DNA from: Meandrina meandrites
Taxonomy: Eukaryota; Cnidaria; Anthozoa; Scleractinia; Meandrinidae
DNA length: 64,000 nt
Assembly: GCA_963693305.1 (NCBI GenBank)
Contig: OY855916.1
Location: forward strand, 11,760,092-11,824,091
Direction: 5' to 3'
Made by a program: the position numbers and the translations under genes. Below are positions 1-13,200 of this stretch, in pieces (the stretch's first letter is position 1; every line of letters starts with the position of its first letter). A model generated the notes under the pieces. It searched no databases, was not told the DNA's origin, and was given only the letters and a program-made list of their open reading frames with translations.

Positions 1-926
1 GTATTTAGCACTGTCGTACTAATTGCGGACAATGTAAAATAAACAAACAAATATTACAAATAAAACAGAAATTTGCCGTCTGCAGAATTCTTATTTACTA
101 AACAAGTATCACATGAATTGTTTGTCTTAATGAAACCTACAACTCAATTACTGTCACAAATTGTCGTAGGATTTCAACCTGGATTTAAAACATGTTTTAA
201 AACTCTACGACAAACGTAGCCTCAGACACTGTTATATGATGAAAATCGGTTGTATGTCATTTTGCATGTGAACAACAAGAATTGCATGCAACAAAGTTGT
301 ACATAAAATATTTGCCACTAAGAAGAATCGCGAAAATTTGATGACGAAAAAAGGGCCCCTTTTATTAAAGAAAAATCTTAAACAAATTCTCCAAATTTGC
401 AAAAACTGTCGCTAACAAGGTGGTCCATTAAAAAATCGTTCATAGAGAACCTTGTGAGAAAGAGCACAATAAAGTATGATATTTGATGTCACACATGCTG
501 TTTCAAGTTCCTACTATCTAAATAACAGTTTTGTTTCCCCTGAGTGTTCCAAAATAATAAGATTCTACTGTACATAACTTAAAAGTGAGTGATTAAAAAT
601 ATTATTTTAAGCAGTGCTTATGTTTAAGTGCAGTTAAGTTTAAAAAGGCGTTACCTTAGAATGCTGAAGAAGTACCTATGAAAGAGCACAAATTAAATGA
701 AATTAAATTAAATCAAAACCTTTTAATGCCGATGAAAAATGATAATTTAATTTATAAAACAAAGCACAATTGACAAGGAATGCAGTACTTTGAAAAACAT
801 GCAAGTTTCTTATGACTTTTCAATTTTTTGATTGCCACTAACATAGCTTTCTCCACGGATATTCCCCTAACTTGTCATATACTAAAGTCAAGATTGTTTG
901 ACAAACCAGGCCCCAGTTGTTCAAAG

Positions 927-963
<37 letters not shown>

Positions 964-1229
964 GTGGATAGTGTAGTTTGTTTTCCCAACACCTATCCAC
1001 TGGATAGTGATTTATCTGGTAGATAGCTTTATCCACCCTTTGAACAACTGGGGCCAGAAGGCTAATATCCTCAGTCACACCACCAAAACCTTGGCACTTT
1101 AATTGGTTTACTTCATTATTCACATCTACAGTGGTTAGCAATGCCTATCATTTGGTAATCGAATGACATAAATTGATAACATCACTCCATGAAAAAAAAA
1201 AAAACAATCACATTATTTTGAAAAATTAC
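1..1229 (-). other. RICTOR intron sequence at the left edge
   Basis: No further RICTOR exon recognised here on the minus strand. AT-rich, with one palindromic miniature element at 909-1055. Confidence 0.6.
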
Positions 1230-4200
1230 CTCTTGTAAACATTCACCAATGTCTTGTACAAGGTCATGAAGGAGAAGTCCCTCTGTAACCTGTTTGTAAA
1301 AATAACGTGTTCAGTGAAACTGTAACAAGTTATGACTAAATACTTCAACAACGAAAATGCTTGTACGGATAAACTTTCAGACAAACAAGTGTCCGAACAT
1401 TTTTCCATCCGATCAAAAGCATAGTCTGTACATTTTACAGGTCAAACATTTTAGAGTATGTATGTTTAAGTAAATAAACACATTACAGTCTTATGAAAAC
1501 ACGATAAGACAACCAATAAATATATTTAATAGTAAATTATAATCTTCAAACTAGACAAGTTTCACACTAGTTCCGGTTGCTCGAGGTAAGCCTTGTGTTT
1601 TGGTGTTGTTGTTCAAACTGGGCAGTCTTTTTAACATTTGCCCATAGTATTATCTCAGAGTGTCAAGTCCACATTTTGAGGAAAAAAGCCATCTAAATTG
1701 TTCAAACGTTTTTTGTTTTGTTTTGTTTTGTTTTTTGCAAAGTTTATCATCCAAGAACAAACTGACTGGCTGACTGACCAACCCACCAACCGAGTGGTTT
1801 GTGTGCTCGCTGCCTGGTCACCACCAACTCAGGACATCAAAATATCAATCACTACCAAACAGAGACATCTTACATCTTCTCCAGCAAGAAGGAAGTCCAT
1901 AAGCAGACAGCCCACTTCTGAGAAGGTTCTGGCTTGAGGGTCTGATATGTGAACTGTGCAGAACCGCTGACTACTGGGCTTGTAAAAGTACAGAAGATTA
2001 CGAATAAACCTGGAAAAAAAACCAAGGTTGAGCACGATGGTCAGGATTGTAAAGGTCATGGCCTTTGCTGTCAGCTAAAGCTATGGCCTGAGGCCTATAG
2101 AGACTGTGTCATGATGATCGAGGCAAGGTTGCTAAAAAGCAGATTTAGGCGTGCTTTAGATGGTACAACTTCGCAACATGCAACAAGCTTACAACAAGTA
2201 CGGCACAAATCATTTTGTGTAACTCAAACCTTCAGCTTTCTTGTGATTGAATTGTAGAGCATGAAAAATGTTGCAGGATTTTGAAACACTTTTTAAGTGG
2301 CTATGACAATTACAGGATGTTATGTAATAAAGATCGCACTTTAAAACGACCCTTATCTATCCTTTCCAAAATGCCAACATCAAATGTTTCCACTTTTCAA
2401 TTTAGAATAATTCTAAATTCTAATTCAATTATTGAATGATGAATTCATATATTCAGCTATGAGATACTAAATACTCTAACATTATAATACACAAGGACTT
2501 AATCAATGAAATGCAAGATCAGAAGAAAGAAATAACTTTAATTTAGCATGATCTTCAATTGTTACTTTTAAATACCTTAGTAACACAAAAACAGCCTTGA
2601 CAACTTAGCAACTATACAAATACTTATTATTCCAATAATCGAACATCCTGTGATGCGGAAACACAAATGTGAATTATGCGAATCGAGACAAGAGCAGCGA
2701 GCAGCGAAGCATGGGCACGGCAAGAAGGAAAAAGAAAAAAGGTTTTTTTTCCTGCCTTGCCTCATCCCCTCCGGACTCATTTTTTCCCTGATTTGTACAA
2801 TTTTAATTTCTTCTCGTTGGACGTAGGGTTTCAGGAACAAAAACTGACTGCTTGCAGCCTAATCAAGTGCAGAAAGATCATTTCCTCTATTTTAGGCTAG
2901 TTTTGGTCAGAGGTAATGAACAAATCAACAGATTAGGACATTAGATCACCAAAAAGGTAAAATTTGACAACTAGCCTTAATGTCCTCACAGGGTTTTTTC
3001 CATTTTAATAAGTGAGCATATAGATTTTGGTGGACAGCTTACTTTTGGTTTGATGTTTCTTCAAGTTTCCTCATGGTAACAGATGGAGACTACAAAATGA
3101 AACAAAAGTCAGGAACAGGAAGAGTGAAACATACAAACATAAAACAAAGTGCCAAGGATCATAACACTACAGGGGTAACACTAAGGTCTCTAAGGGTAAC
3201 TTTAAGGGTAACTCTAAGGTCTCCTGCCACGTCCATGCAAACAATCATCAGATGGATTTTAATGCTGTCAATGTGGATGGACATGAGCCAATTTTCACAA
3301 GCATCTCTTTTTGGAAGCCTGGTTGTCCGTTAAGGAACTGCACTCTGGGAACAATCACATTGCTCTCCCAGAGGTCTACAAATCCTTGGCACGTGCACGA
3401 GTCTTGCGCCACATTCTTTTTGAAACTTTACACCTTATTTTTGCAGCATGCGCTTTAAACATGTTGCCTTTTCAAATTGCGCATAACAGCTGCAATATTT
3501 CAACTGAAGAAGGCAGCATTAGCTGACACGTCTTGTGAAAGTAACATAAAAAACAGCTAGTCAGTGTCAAACAACAAAGAAACTACAGTGGTTTGTTGTA
3601 CAATGTAAGGCTGAAGAACGCTGCTTGTTATACCGGGTTCATTATACTGTGTTCCACTGTGTTGACATTATTCTTAGGAGAAAACAAAAGTGCAATTGAC
3701 ATGTCCCCTTAGTTTTCTTTGTAGTCACCTACCTGAAGAGTTGAACCAATGAGATCCCAGTCCCAATTTCTGAAATCTCTTTCCATCATCACCTAAAATG
3801 TAAAAACCTCTAAGAATATCAATACAGTGAAAAGCAGGCAGAGGCTTTGAAGGTAATGAACAACACACCTGGCTAGTTTCAGCTATATTTTTTAATTAAA
3901 AGCCATACACATAATTATACCCCAGGAAGACATGATTTCCCCGTACAATTTTGTCTTTGGCAAAATAGCCATGTTTCAATTCATCCAGTACATACCCACG
4001 GAATTCAAGGGGTGCCTTGTTTTATATTAATATACTGTTGTGGTGACAAGTAGCTTTCACACATGTAAAGTTCTTCGTGTGGCATGCAGCTACATGATAG
4101 ATTAACCAGCTGATCATGCACTGCATGTACACTATGCAAAAGGTTTATAAGGGAACTGAATGACTCGACAATGCAGAACAGGTCTTGCTTAGGATATTTT

Positions 4201-7200
4201 CACTTGTTCTAAGTCACCCAACCGTGCAAAATAAACTGGGTAAAAATTTAACCAAGATAAATTGGTTAGATATGAAACGCACCTTCCCCAGAGGAAACGT
4301 CATATCTTCCAGGATAAAATGGCCTTGTGTAGCCATGGCTATGCCAGTCAAATTTAAGTGTACCCAGAACAAAGACACACTCAAGATGAAGGCAATTGAA
4401 GAGACTGGCTGCCTTTAAATTACATATAAGGAAACAAATATATCACCTGTGTGTCTCGCAGTGCAAAGAAAAGAGGGTCTTCAATTTCCTGAAAATTAAA
4501 ACAACCTTTCATGTTTATAATTATTATACATGTAGCTCTTCATTTTTGTGAATCTTGAACACCTCACACATGGACAATTTAAAAAAACCTTACACAATGC
4601 AGCAATTAAAGACAATTGAAAATAAAGAAAACTTACTTTGTTTAAACATGCTGTGAGTCTATCTCGGTGAAGTTTGTCTGGTTTAACTTTGGGCTCCAAT
4701 GTATGCGCCTGTTAATAAACATACCACATTTTCTCAATTGAATACTGGGCGCAAACAAATGCCAGGAACTCTCCTGAAAACACACCTCTATGTATTCTAC
4801 TACTGACAGATATCCTGGATTATTGTCTAAAACAAACAACTGTCAACAATCCCAAATCACAAACCATTATTAATAATATTTCCTTACATTCTAGTTGACA
4901 TTATTGCCGAGGCATCTTTAGTTGAAGAATGCTACCACTAACTCCACACCACCACCACTAGTGTCATTCACTGTCAGTACTAGAGACGCTACTCATGTAC
5001 TTATAATCATTTATGGGAAGTGGCATGGCCAAGTGGTTAGACTACAAGTTGTCCTGCATGATTTTATTTTCAGGCCAGTCAAGTGGCAAGAAAGAATGAG
5101 GGACTACAGACAAAGCCCCTTGACAGTGTTTGACATTTTATGCCTAAGTCCATTCTGCCTCTGAGCTATACTGTTCTCAGTAGCAGTAATGTTGTGGTGC
5201 CGCTATCCTTTGTAAATTATAGGCATATGTTAGCCTCTCACCAGTTGGCATTTACAACAGGTGTAGAACTGTGTATTTGATTTGTTGATTTACTGTGTCC
5301 ACAATAAGCAGAGCAGGACTTGCTAAATCCACCAATAGGTCGTTTGTTTTATTTAGATTGTATTATCAAATCTACACCAGTGCATATTTAAACATTTACA
5401 AGCAAGCCAGTACAATGTAACAACTGTTGGATACCTTAGATACAATTCGGTTGAGGTAAAGACTGCAAGGAATGAGGCCTCTTTTCTTTGTTTGATGGAG
5501 TCGGTCCAAGCAATTCACAGCTATACTGGCACGACTGAAATCAAATGAACAATTTCAAAATATCAATTTGTCAACCACAAAACATGACACAGAACGGTAT
5601 GGGATGATGATTGTTGGTCACAATGAAAGACAAGTAAAGAAATAGAAATTGTTATTTACTAAATGTATCTAGCATGAAAAAAAGGGGGAGGGGTGCTGTT
5701 GCTTAAGGAAGGCAAGTCCAGGTTGCCCCAGCAATTTGCTGGCACCCATTTTATACAGAGAAACAGGCACTGTGAGACTGAAGTGCAAACAAGAACAGCT
5801 AACACCAGAACACCTTTGATCTTGACTCTAATGTATACACTTACCACTGGCCACCACACCTAGCATAGTTCTCCTTTTTTACAAAAAATATATTTTACAG
5901 AAAATAGGGGAATGCTCACAAGATTTGCCTCATTAGCATATTAAGTGCTTTAGTTTCTGACTCGGCTACAAAAAAATCAATTCTGAATGTTGAAAGAAAA
6001 TGGCACAATTTGAGCCCAATGTAATAAATACTTTTTCTGTGATGTGGGTTTGAAAACTAAAAAAATTACAAAGAATATATGGGCTCATTACCACTTTTGA
6101 AACCAAGAAATTTTGCAGATTTTGAAAGCTAATATACACCCAAAAAGCTGAAAATTTTGCTGATTGTTAATTTTTTACAAGCTCTTTAAACATAACATCT
6201 GGAGTCAATTCGTACATGCCATGATGCCTTCAACAAAGTTGTCACTTGTGAGACAAAATGTAAACAATGATGTCAGTGCTCAAGCTAGGATTCCTCTATA
6301 TTGTATTTTTAACGATCAAGGTAAAAACACAATCATCACCTTCTCTCCTCACTGTTGACATCAAATAAAGAAGCTGTATTAACCAACATGGGAACACAGT
6401 GAGTGTGGCTGCTGCACTCTGGAGGAAGGAGTGTGTTGGCCTGTCAGCAAGGGACAAACAAAAGGAATTATCTACAGAATCACACAGCTCAAAGAGGTCT
6501 GGTCAATTCTGATTGGATTTACAAAGCTAGGATTTCATATGTAGCATGGTAATAGGACTAGCAGGCACAGTATGGGATATGCATACATGTAGCACTTAAA
6601 AACAACATTAATCTCTCACAAATGCTATGAGATTCAAGGACAATTTGTTTCTCAACTCATTTTCCATGCTTAATTTATCTTTACAAGCTCATTGGGTAAT
6701 TTTGTGTATAACCAATATCCAAATTTGCAATTAGCGGATCAGAAGCCTTGTCCAAAGCCACTCAACCAATACCGCCAGATTTTTGGACAGATTTGGATGT
6801 GGTAAATACATAGCAATTTTTTGGCATTACCTGGATGGCATGTCAGGCGCATTCAGTCTCTGACGTGATATTGCCAACTTTTTTTACAACATTTGGTCAT
6901 TTGGTCTCGCCATCAGTAAGCTTATTTTTGACTTGACTGCATCTTTCCAAAATATGAACCATGGCTTGACCAAATTTGCATGATATGCCATCAAAGGATA
7001 CCAAAAAAGTTATGATTAGGTATAAAAGTTAGTATGGAATTCACGAATCAGGTACTGAATTCATTTATAATGTACAGCCTAAATAAAATCTGCTGCATAA
7101 CCAGTAAAATGATCAGAGCACTGCTTATTCTACCATTTTTTGGCCTGGAATTGAAGCACAGGAAACCAATATACGTGTACAACCAAAACCAATGGGAGAT

Positions 7201-10200
7201 TAATCAATTTTTAACATGGTACACTGCTAAATGATTAAATAAACATCATGCAGTATAAAGAACACAAACTAACCAAATGAAGCAGCTCTCCTAGAAGAAT
7301 AGTGGCTCTGACAGAAATGAATGGATCTGAAGATGTTATGACTTCTACAAGGCTCTGTAAAAGAAGAAAATGAATAGGATTTCAAATGACCTTCACATTT
7401 TGGTTGCATTTTATAGTGCTGCATGATCAATTTTTGAGAACTTTTTTTTACAACTTTCTGATGGCCCTTGTTTGAACTGGCCGATCAAAAAAAAAGAACT
7501 TTTTTGTCACATTCTCTCTCCAACAATGTTGTCAACTCCACCTCCCTCACTTGTTGCAATTTGATCAACCAAGCATTACATGCACTGTAAGGTATAAGAA
7601 AAGATGATCTTCAACAAGTTTTTCCCATACAGATCCTCTCAGTCTTAAAAAATTAACACTGCCTTTGAACACTAAATTGAAAAGTTGCTTACCTCAAACA
7701 GTCCAGCGTTCATGAATGCAGCTAACACTAGGGCTATATAGTTTTGTGCAAGGTTTGTTCTAATAACAAAACAATACAATTAGAAAAACATGGCACGAAT
7801 GTAAATTTGAAGAACAACAATTAAACTAAATAAATATAGTTTACTATGAAGATGAAGTGAGTATTTTTAGTTGCTTTTCGTCAGCATGTCTCTTCCCATA
7901 CTCAATTCATCCCCCATGAGAGAGGTATCCAAGATTCAAACCCTCTCCCCCCCCCCCCCCCCCAAAAAAAAAAATACTAGGTACTATCTCTAGTTGTTGC
8001 TTGGTCATGAATTTTAGTCAACAAGTAACAATGGATAACAGTATTTTGTGTTAAATCTCAGATACTCCACTGGAGGATATATCAAGTGTAATGGCATGCA
8101 GGTTTTTCCAGGTAAATCACCTTTGTCAGCCTTATTGTATCAAGAAATAAGGTCCTGATGATGGTTGGAATTAAAGGTTAATCATAAATAACTTCCAGAA
8201 GACAGAAACAGTCTGAGATTAGCTTGGTTACCTTCCAGTAGCTCTGTGTGGCAACAGTGCTTTGGCCTCTTCTGCAACAAATCCTTCTGATAATTTCCAG
8301 GAATCCTGCATTTGACAAGGGTCTGGAGGTACAAATAAATTAAGACTCATCAACATGACTGATAAAGAAGGCCTGTATTGCACTGTAAGTACTCCCCAGC
8401 ATTGATTTCTGTCACACTGCCATGATAATTTGTTGGTATCTACTAATACTCCCAGGTGAGGGCTTGATGTACTGTTAGAGTAAAGGGTCTTGATCAAGAA
8501 CACAACACAAAGAAACTAAGTAAGTCAGTTTCCAAAACTTGAAACAAACCAAAAAACTTCCAAAGCCAATAATTCTTGTTATATTTTTATTAGAAGTTTA
8601 GTCTTACCAACACTAAGAAGGGCAAGATGAAAGTCATCTGTCCAATCAGGCTCCTTGAGCTGAAATATCTCAAACAGTATATCCATGATTCCTTTCTACA
8701 AGAAGAAGAATACAAGGTAATCAGAGGTACAGTCTGCTACTAACTTAAATTGCCCACGTCACTCTGTGTTAAAAAGGCTGGTCATACCAGTGTCACACAA
8801 TGTTAAAGGGTCTTGGTTACATCCATGTTATACAATGTTAAAGGGGTTTGGTCAAACCAGTGTCTCATGATGGTAGGTCTTGGTCACATCAGTGTCAAAC
8901 ATGTTTGAAGGTATGGTCATGCCAGCATCACACAATGTTTCAGGGGATTGGTAACACCAGTGGATGTGATGTTAAAGGGTCTTGGTCACACAATGTTAAA
9001 GGGTCTTGGTCACACCAGTGTCACACAATGTTAAAAATGTCTTGGTCACACTAGCCTTGGTTTTTGTTTTGTTGTCTTTTTTATGAAATGCAAGAAACAA
9101 AATTTTCCTGTTTTGATGAAATCATAGAATTAGATAATAAACAGCCTTTCAAGCTTTTTAGCAAATTTTTAAAAAAGTAGCTACAGGCTGGAATAAACTT
9201 TACAGAGTCAAAGACGATGACACGTGTAGAAAAAGGCAAATTAACTAAACGGCACGCAATGCATGCAGGAGCAATGACGTTTCATAAGGAGTCTTTAAGA
9301 ATTTTCAGGAAATTTGACAGAAAATTTCAAAAAAGTAAATAAAAGTAGCTGACAACTTCTGTGTTGAATGATTGTTTGACAAAAGTTGCGTGAGCAACAG
9401 GGAGACATCCAATACTGACGACATACGATACAAGGTCAAACGTTGTCTTGAAATTGTTGAGCCCTTTTGCTTTAAAAAAATTTAAAGATTTCTGTTTACT
9501 AAATCTAATAAAACACATCAAATTTAATTTGTCTCTTTCGTTTATACTTAGAATTAGTCGTTTCTAACTGCCCAGGAGTATTTCGCTTTGAGTTCTACGC
9601 GGTGTTTTCTTGTTGAGCTAAACTTGATTTCTTTTCTACTGATGTTTATTCCTGAACAACTTCTGTGTTGAATGATTATTTGACAAAAGTTGCGTTATCT
9701 TGTAGCGCGACATCCGATACTGACGACATATGATACAAGGTCAAACGCTCTCTTGAAAATGTTTAGCCCTTATCTTTTAAAAAATGTAAAGATTTCTGTT
9801 TACTAATAAAATCTAATAAAACACATCAAATATAATCTGTCCCTTTCGTTTATACTTAGATTCGGTCCTTTCTAACTGCCCGGGAGTATTTTGCTTAGAG
9901 TTCTACACGGTGATTTCTTGTCGAGTTAAACTTTTCCTGAAGTTAGTTCCCAATCCTATTTGGGTCGACAGATCGGTCGATCACAACAGACAACAGATCC
10001 CGTCCACTAGCACGACCACATTAGCTTAAATATACTCAAATACCTCACGTGACCTTTCCCCTGTGTTAAGTTACCAATCCTCTTTGGTTCAATTCATGGA
10101 GTAATTCTCACATTAATCTCCCTAATTTTAAGTCGCATGCCAGCATTGAGCGATGACATGTCATTCTTGATGATGTCACGCTTAAAAATGTAAATGTTAT

Positions 10201-13200
10201 TTATTTATCCACATTACATAGAATAGCTCAGGAGCTTGTTAAGACGTGTATGTGCATTAAGATCGAATTGGAATTTAGAGTGTCAGTTTTTGTGGAAGCT
10301 GAGGAAAACCGGAGAACCTGGAGAAAAACCCTTGGAGCAAGGACGAGAACCAACAACAAACTCAACCCACAATGTGCAAATATCCTTGTTATTATGTTGT
10401 TTATTTTGAATATTACATGTCATTGTAAGTTCTTACCCTAACATCTGAGTTTGGCAAACAAAAGACACCTAGCAATGACTGAACTCCTTTACCATCAGGA
10501 CGACAAAGGCTGATTATACCTGGAATTGAACACATAACAACTTACAAAATAACAAGGTCAGTATCAGAATTCTACCTAGCTGAACTCTTTTAAGGTATCA
10601 GCACTGGCAAAATTTTAGGATTTTTGTTTACTCTGTTTTTTCTCTGACATGTTTCTAAGTACTCCTATTTTACATAAACACAGAATTTGGGACAAAATAC
10701 GCGCAAGGAAACGAGAACGATGACGCTAAAATTTGTTCCTTTACCGGAAGTGAATGGTATTTTTGAGTGGGGAACTGGGTCGGTTGTTAGGGTCTTCATC
10801 CATTTTTCGGTACTTCTCGGCGATTTTTGGGTCCTGATGGCTGGTTTGTGAGGTTGTTTTGATGTATTCGAACACTGTTTGCTTGTGGACGCCATATTTG
10901 TTTTGAAAACTAGTACCTAGTCCTCGAAAACCAATTTTGGAGAAACCGGAAGTCTGGGCCTAGTGTCGCCCTAGCAACGGATAAACAAACATGGTTTTTG
11001 AGGCCTGCAAGCTTTTTAAACAGCGGAAATCGATCCAACATGGCGGCATCGAACACGAGTGGCTATGAACACGGATTTTACAGGATTTATCGTTGAATCT
11101 TAGACTTATTGGTGACATTTTTGGCATAACAGTATTAGCTGCAGTCAGAAAAAATGATTTTTTTCTAAAAATATTTGGCTGATGGACAAAATATTTGGCA
11201 GGGAGACTCTTTACATGCAGATGAACGATCGTAGTTTCAGCCCCAGTCATATCTGTTATTAAAAAATTCTGACAAGAACTCAAAAGCTACAAATGTGATG
11301 CTGGTCTTTTTTATTAGAAATTTTTCACTTGAGGATGGGGCTGAAACTACGTCAGTGCGTTTTGTGGCAATAAAGACAATTCCAATTTAATTTTGCTGTA
11401 TTTTCAAATATCTAGAGAGAAAAAAGCAAATTTCACAATATTGCAGCTATTAATAATTAACCAGCCAAGCGCAGTAGGGTGTCCATATGTAAAAAAAAAA
11501 TGACATTTTTGTACATTTCAATGTATACACAATCATATTAAGGTATAAAAGATAGCACAAATACAGAACAGATATTTTATTTTATTTTTCAAAAGAGGCA
11601 TATTTTAGCCGGTGCTGATACCTTAACAGGTTTATTAATATCATTAAGAGTAGATGTATGTACAATCCTTGTGTCATAATATCTATAAATACTGAGTAAC
11701 AGGGCTCAACTTGTACTTTTTAGCAATAGGCTTATGGCTAGTCAAATAATAACGATCACCAGCCAAGGAGCTCTTTCTGCTAGCCATTAAAAGTTTTACT
11801 ATCCAAAAATTAGTTTAGTTTGAACAAATCCATAATATTGTCTCATTTAGTAATAACAGAAAGAACTGAACTCTGTAATTAGCCAAAGTTGAAAATTCTC
11901 TTAGTGGTTGGCTAGTTAACTACTGCTGATGTCCATCCCTGTGAGTAATATAACATTTATAAATAATTTATTAAAATGTATTACACTTATTAATACATAT
12001 GTGTTCATATGTGATAAGATTATACCTGACCAGGATCTGAAAATTGTAACTATAGCCATTTTGCTGGTTTGTAACCGAAAAGCCCTGTCTTCCCTTAAAA
12101 CAAAGACAACAAAATGCGATTAACACGAATGTCCAAACACAACTGATAAGTCCATAAACTTAATTAAGGGAAATTTAATGCCCAATAGTCACTTTGGATA
12201 CATACATTTTTAATTTTAAACTTTTTGAATTAACTTCAAGACTACTAGATGTACAAAATCCAATTCCTTGTTTAACCCATTGACTCCAGATTTTCCCATA
12301 AAACGGTCTTTTAACACTTCACGTGCCTATTTCTGGCAATAGCCAAGAGATTAGCCAAATGCCCCAAAACTTCATTTTAAGATTGAAACTAACATTCCCC
12401 TTCACTTAAAGGTAAAAAGCTTGGTTTGCCATTTTTGTCTCATACAACTTTTTTTCATTGCCTTTTTGTTTTCTTTTTCCCATTTGGTGTTGGCCTTTCA
12501 GGTGCCTAAACCCACTGGAAAGGTTTCCACCAAAACAAAAAGTAGGTCTATTTTTTAACTTATTAAAAGTGTCTATAGTACATGCAGGACTGCCTAAGTT
12601 TTTCTACGATTTTAAAGGGAGAAAGTCACACTGGAATGTGATGATGCCACAAGAGGTATGAGAACCATGCTGATCCCTCAAGGCTGGCTTAAAAATTCAT
12701 CACATTTGATTAGGATTTGATTAGTACTCGTGTTCTTTCAGATTATTGCATGCTGAACGCAGATTGAACTAAACTCCATAGAGCCAAAAAAGGCATAAGT
12801 TGGTTCCACTTTTCATGATAACATGTAATGAGATGAAATGAATGCTGAGAACGTCCTGCTGGCTATGACTTTCAATCAAATTTACCCTGTAAACTAGGCA
12901 AACAAAGCCTGCAACTGATCAAAGTTAGCATACAAAGGTCGGAATCATGTGTTCTTACCTTAAATGTGTTTCTGGTGTGTCAGGATTGTGTCTGTAGTGG
13001 AGATCAGTAAATGGTGCTAAAATGGACTACAAATAAACAAACACATTTTTATTTATTTATTTATTTTGTTGTTATTTTTTAAAAGGGGAGTTCAACATAC
13101 ATATTATTATAGGCATTAATTTTAATAGCCTAGTAAAAAAAGGCAAGTTAAGAAGAAATACCACTAACATTTACTTAGGAACTAGATTAAAGCCAGTAAC

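Noticed and set aside
8762..9053. CRISPR-like array
   Set aside because: Units are contiguous and imperfect with no unique spacers; it is a minisatellite in an animal intron.
10960..11283. 107-codon minus-strand frame
   Set aside because: Lies wholly inside the TTAA-flanked element at 10590-11626; no domain and no match to RICTOR, whose neighbouring exons are accounted for.
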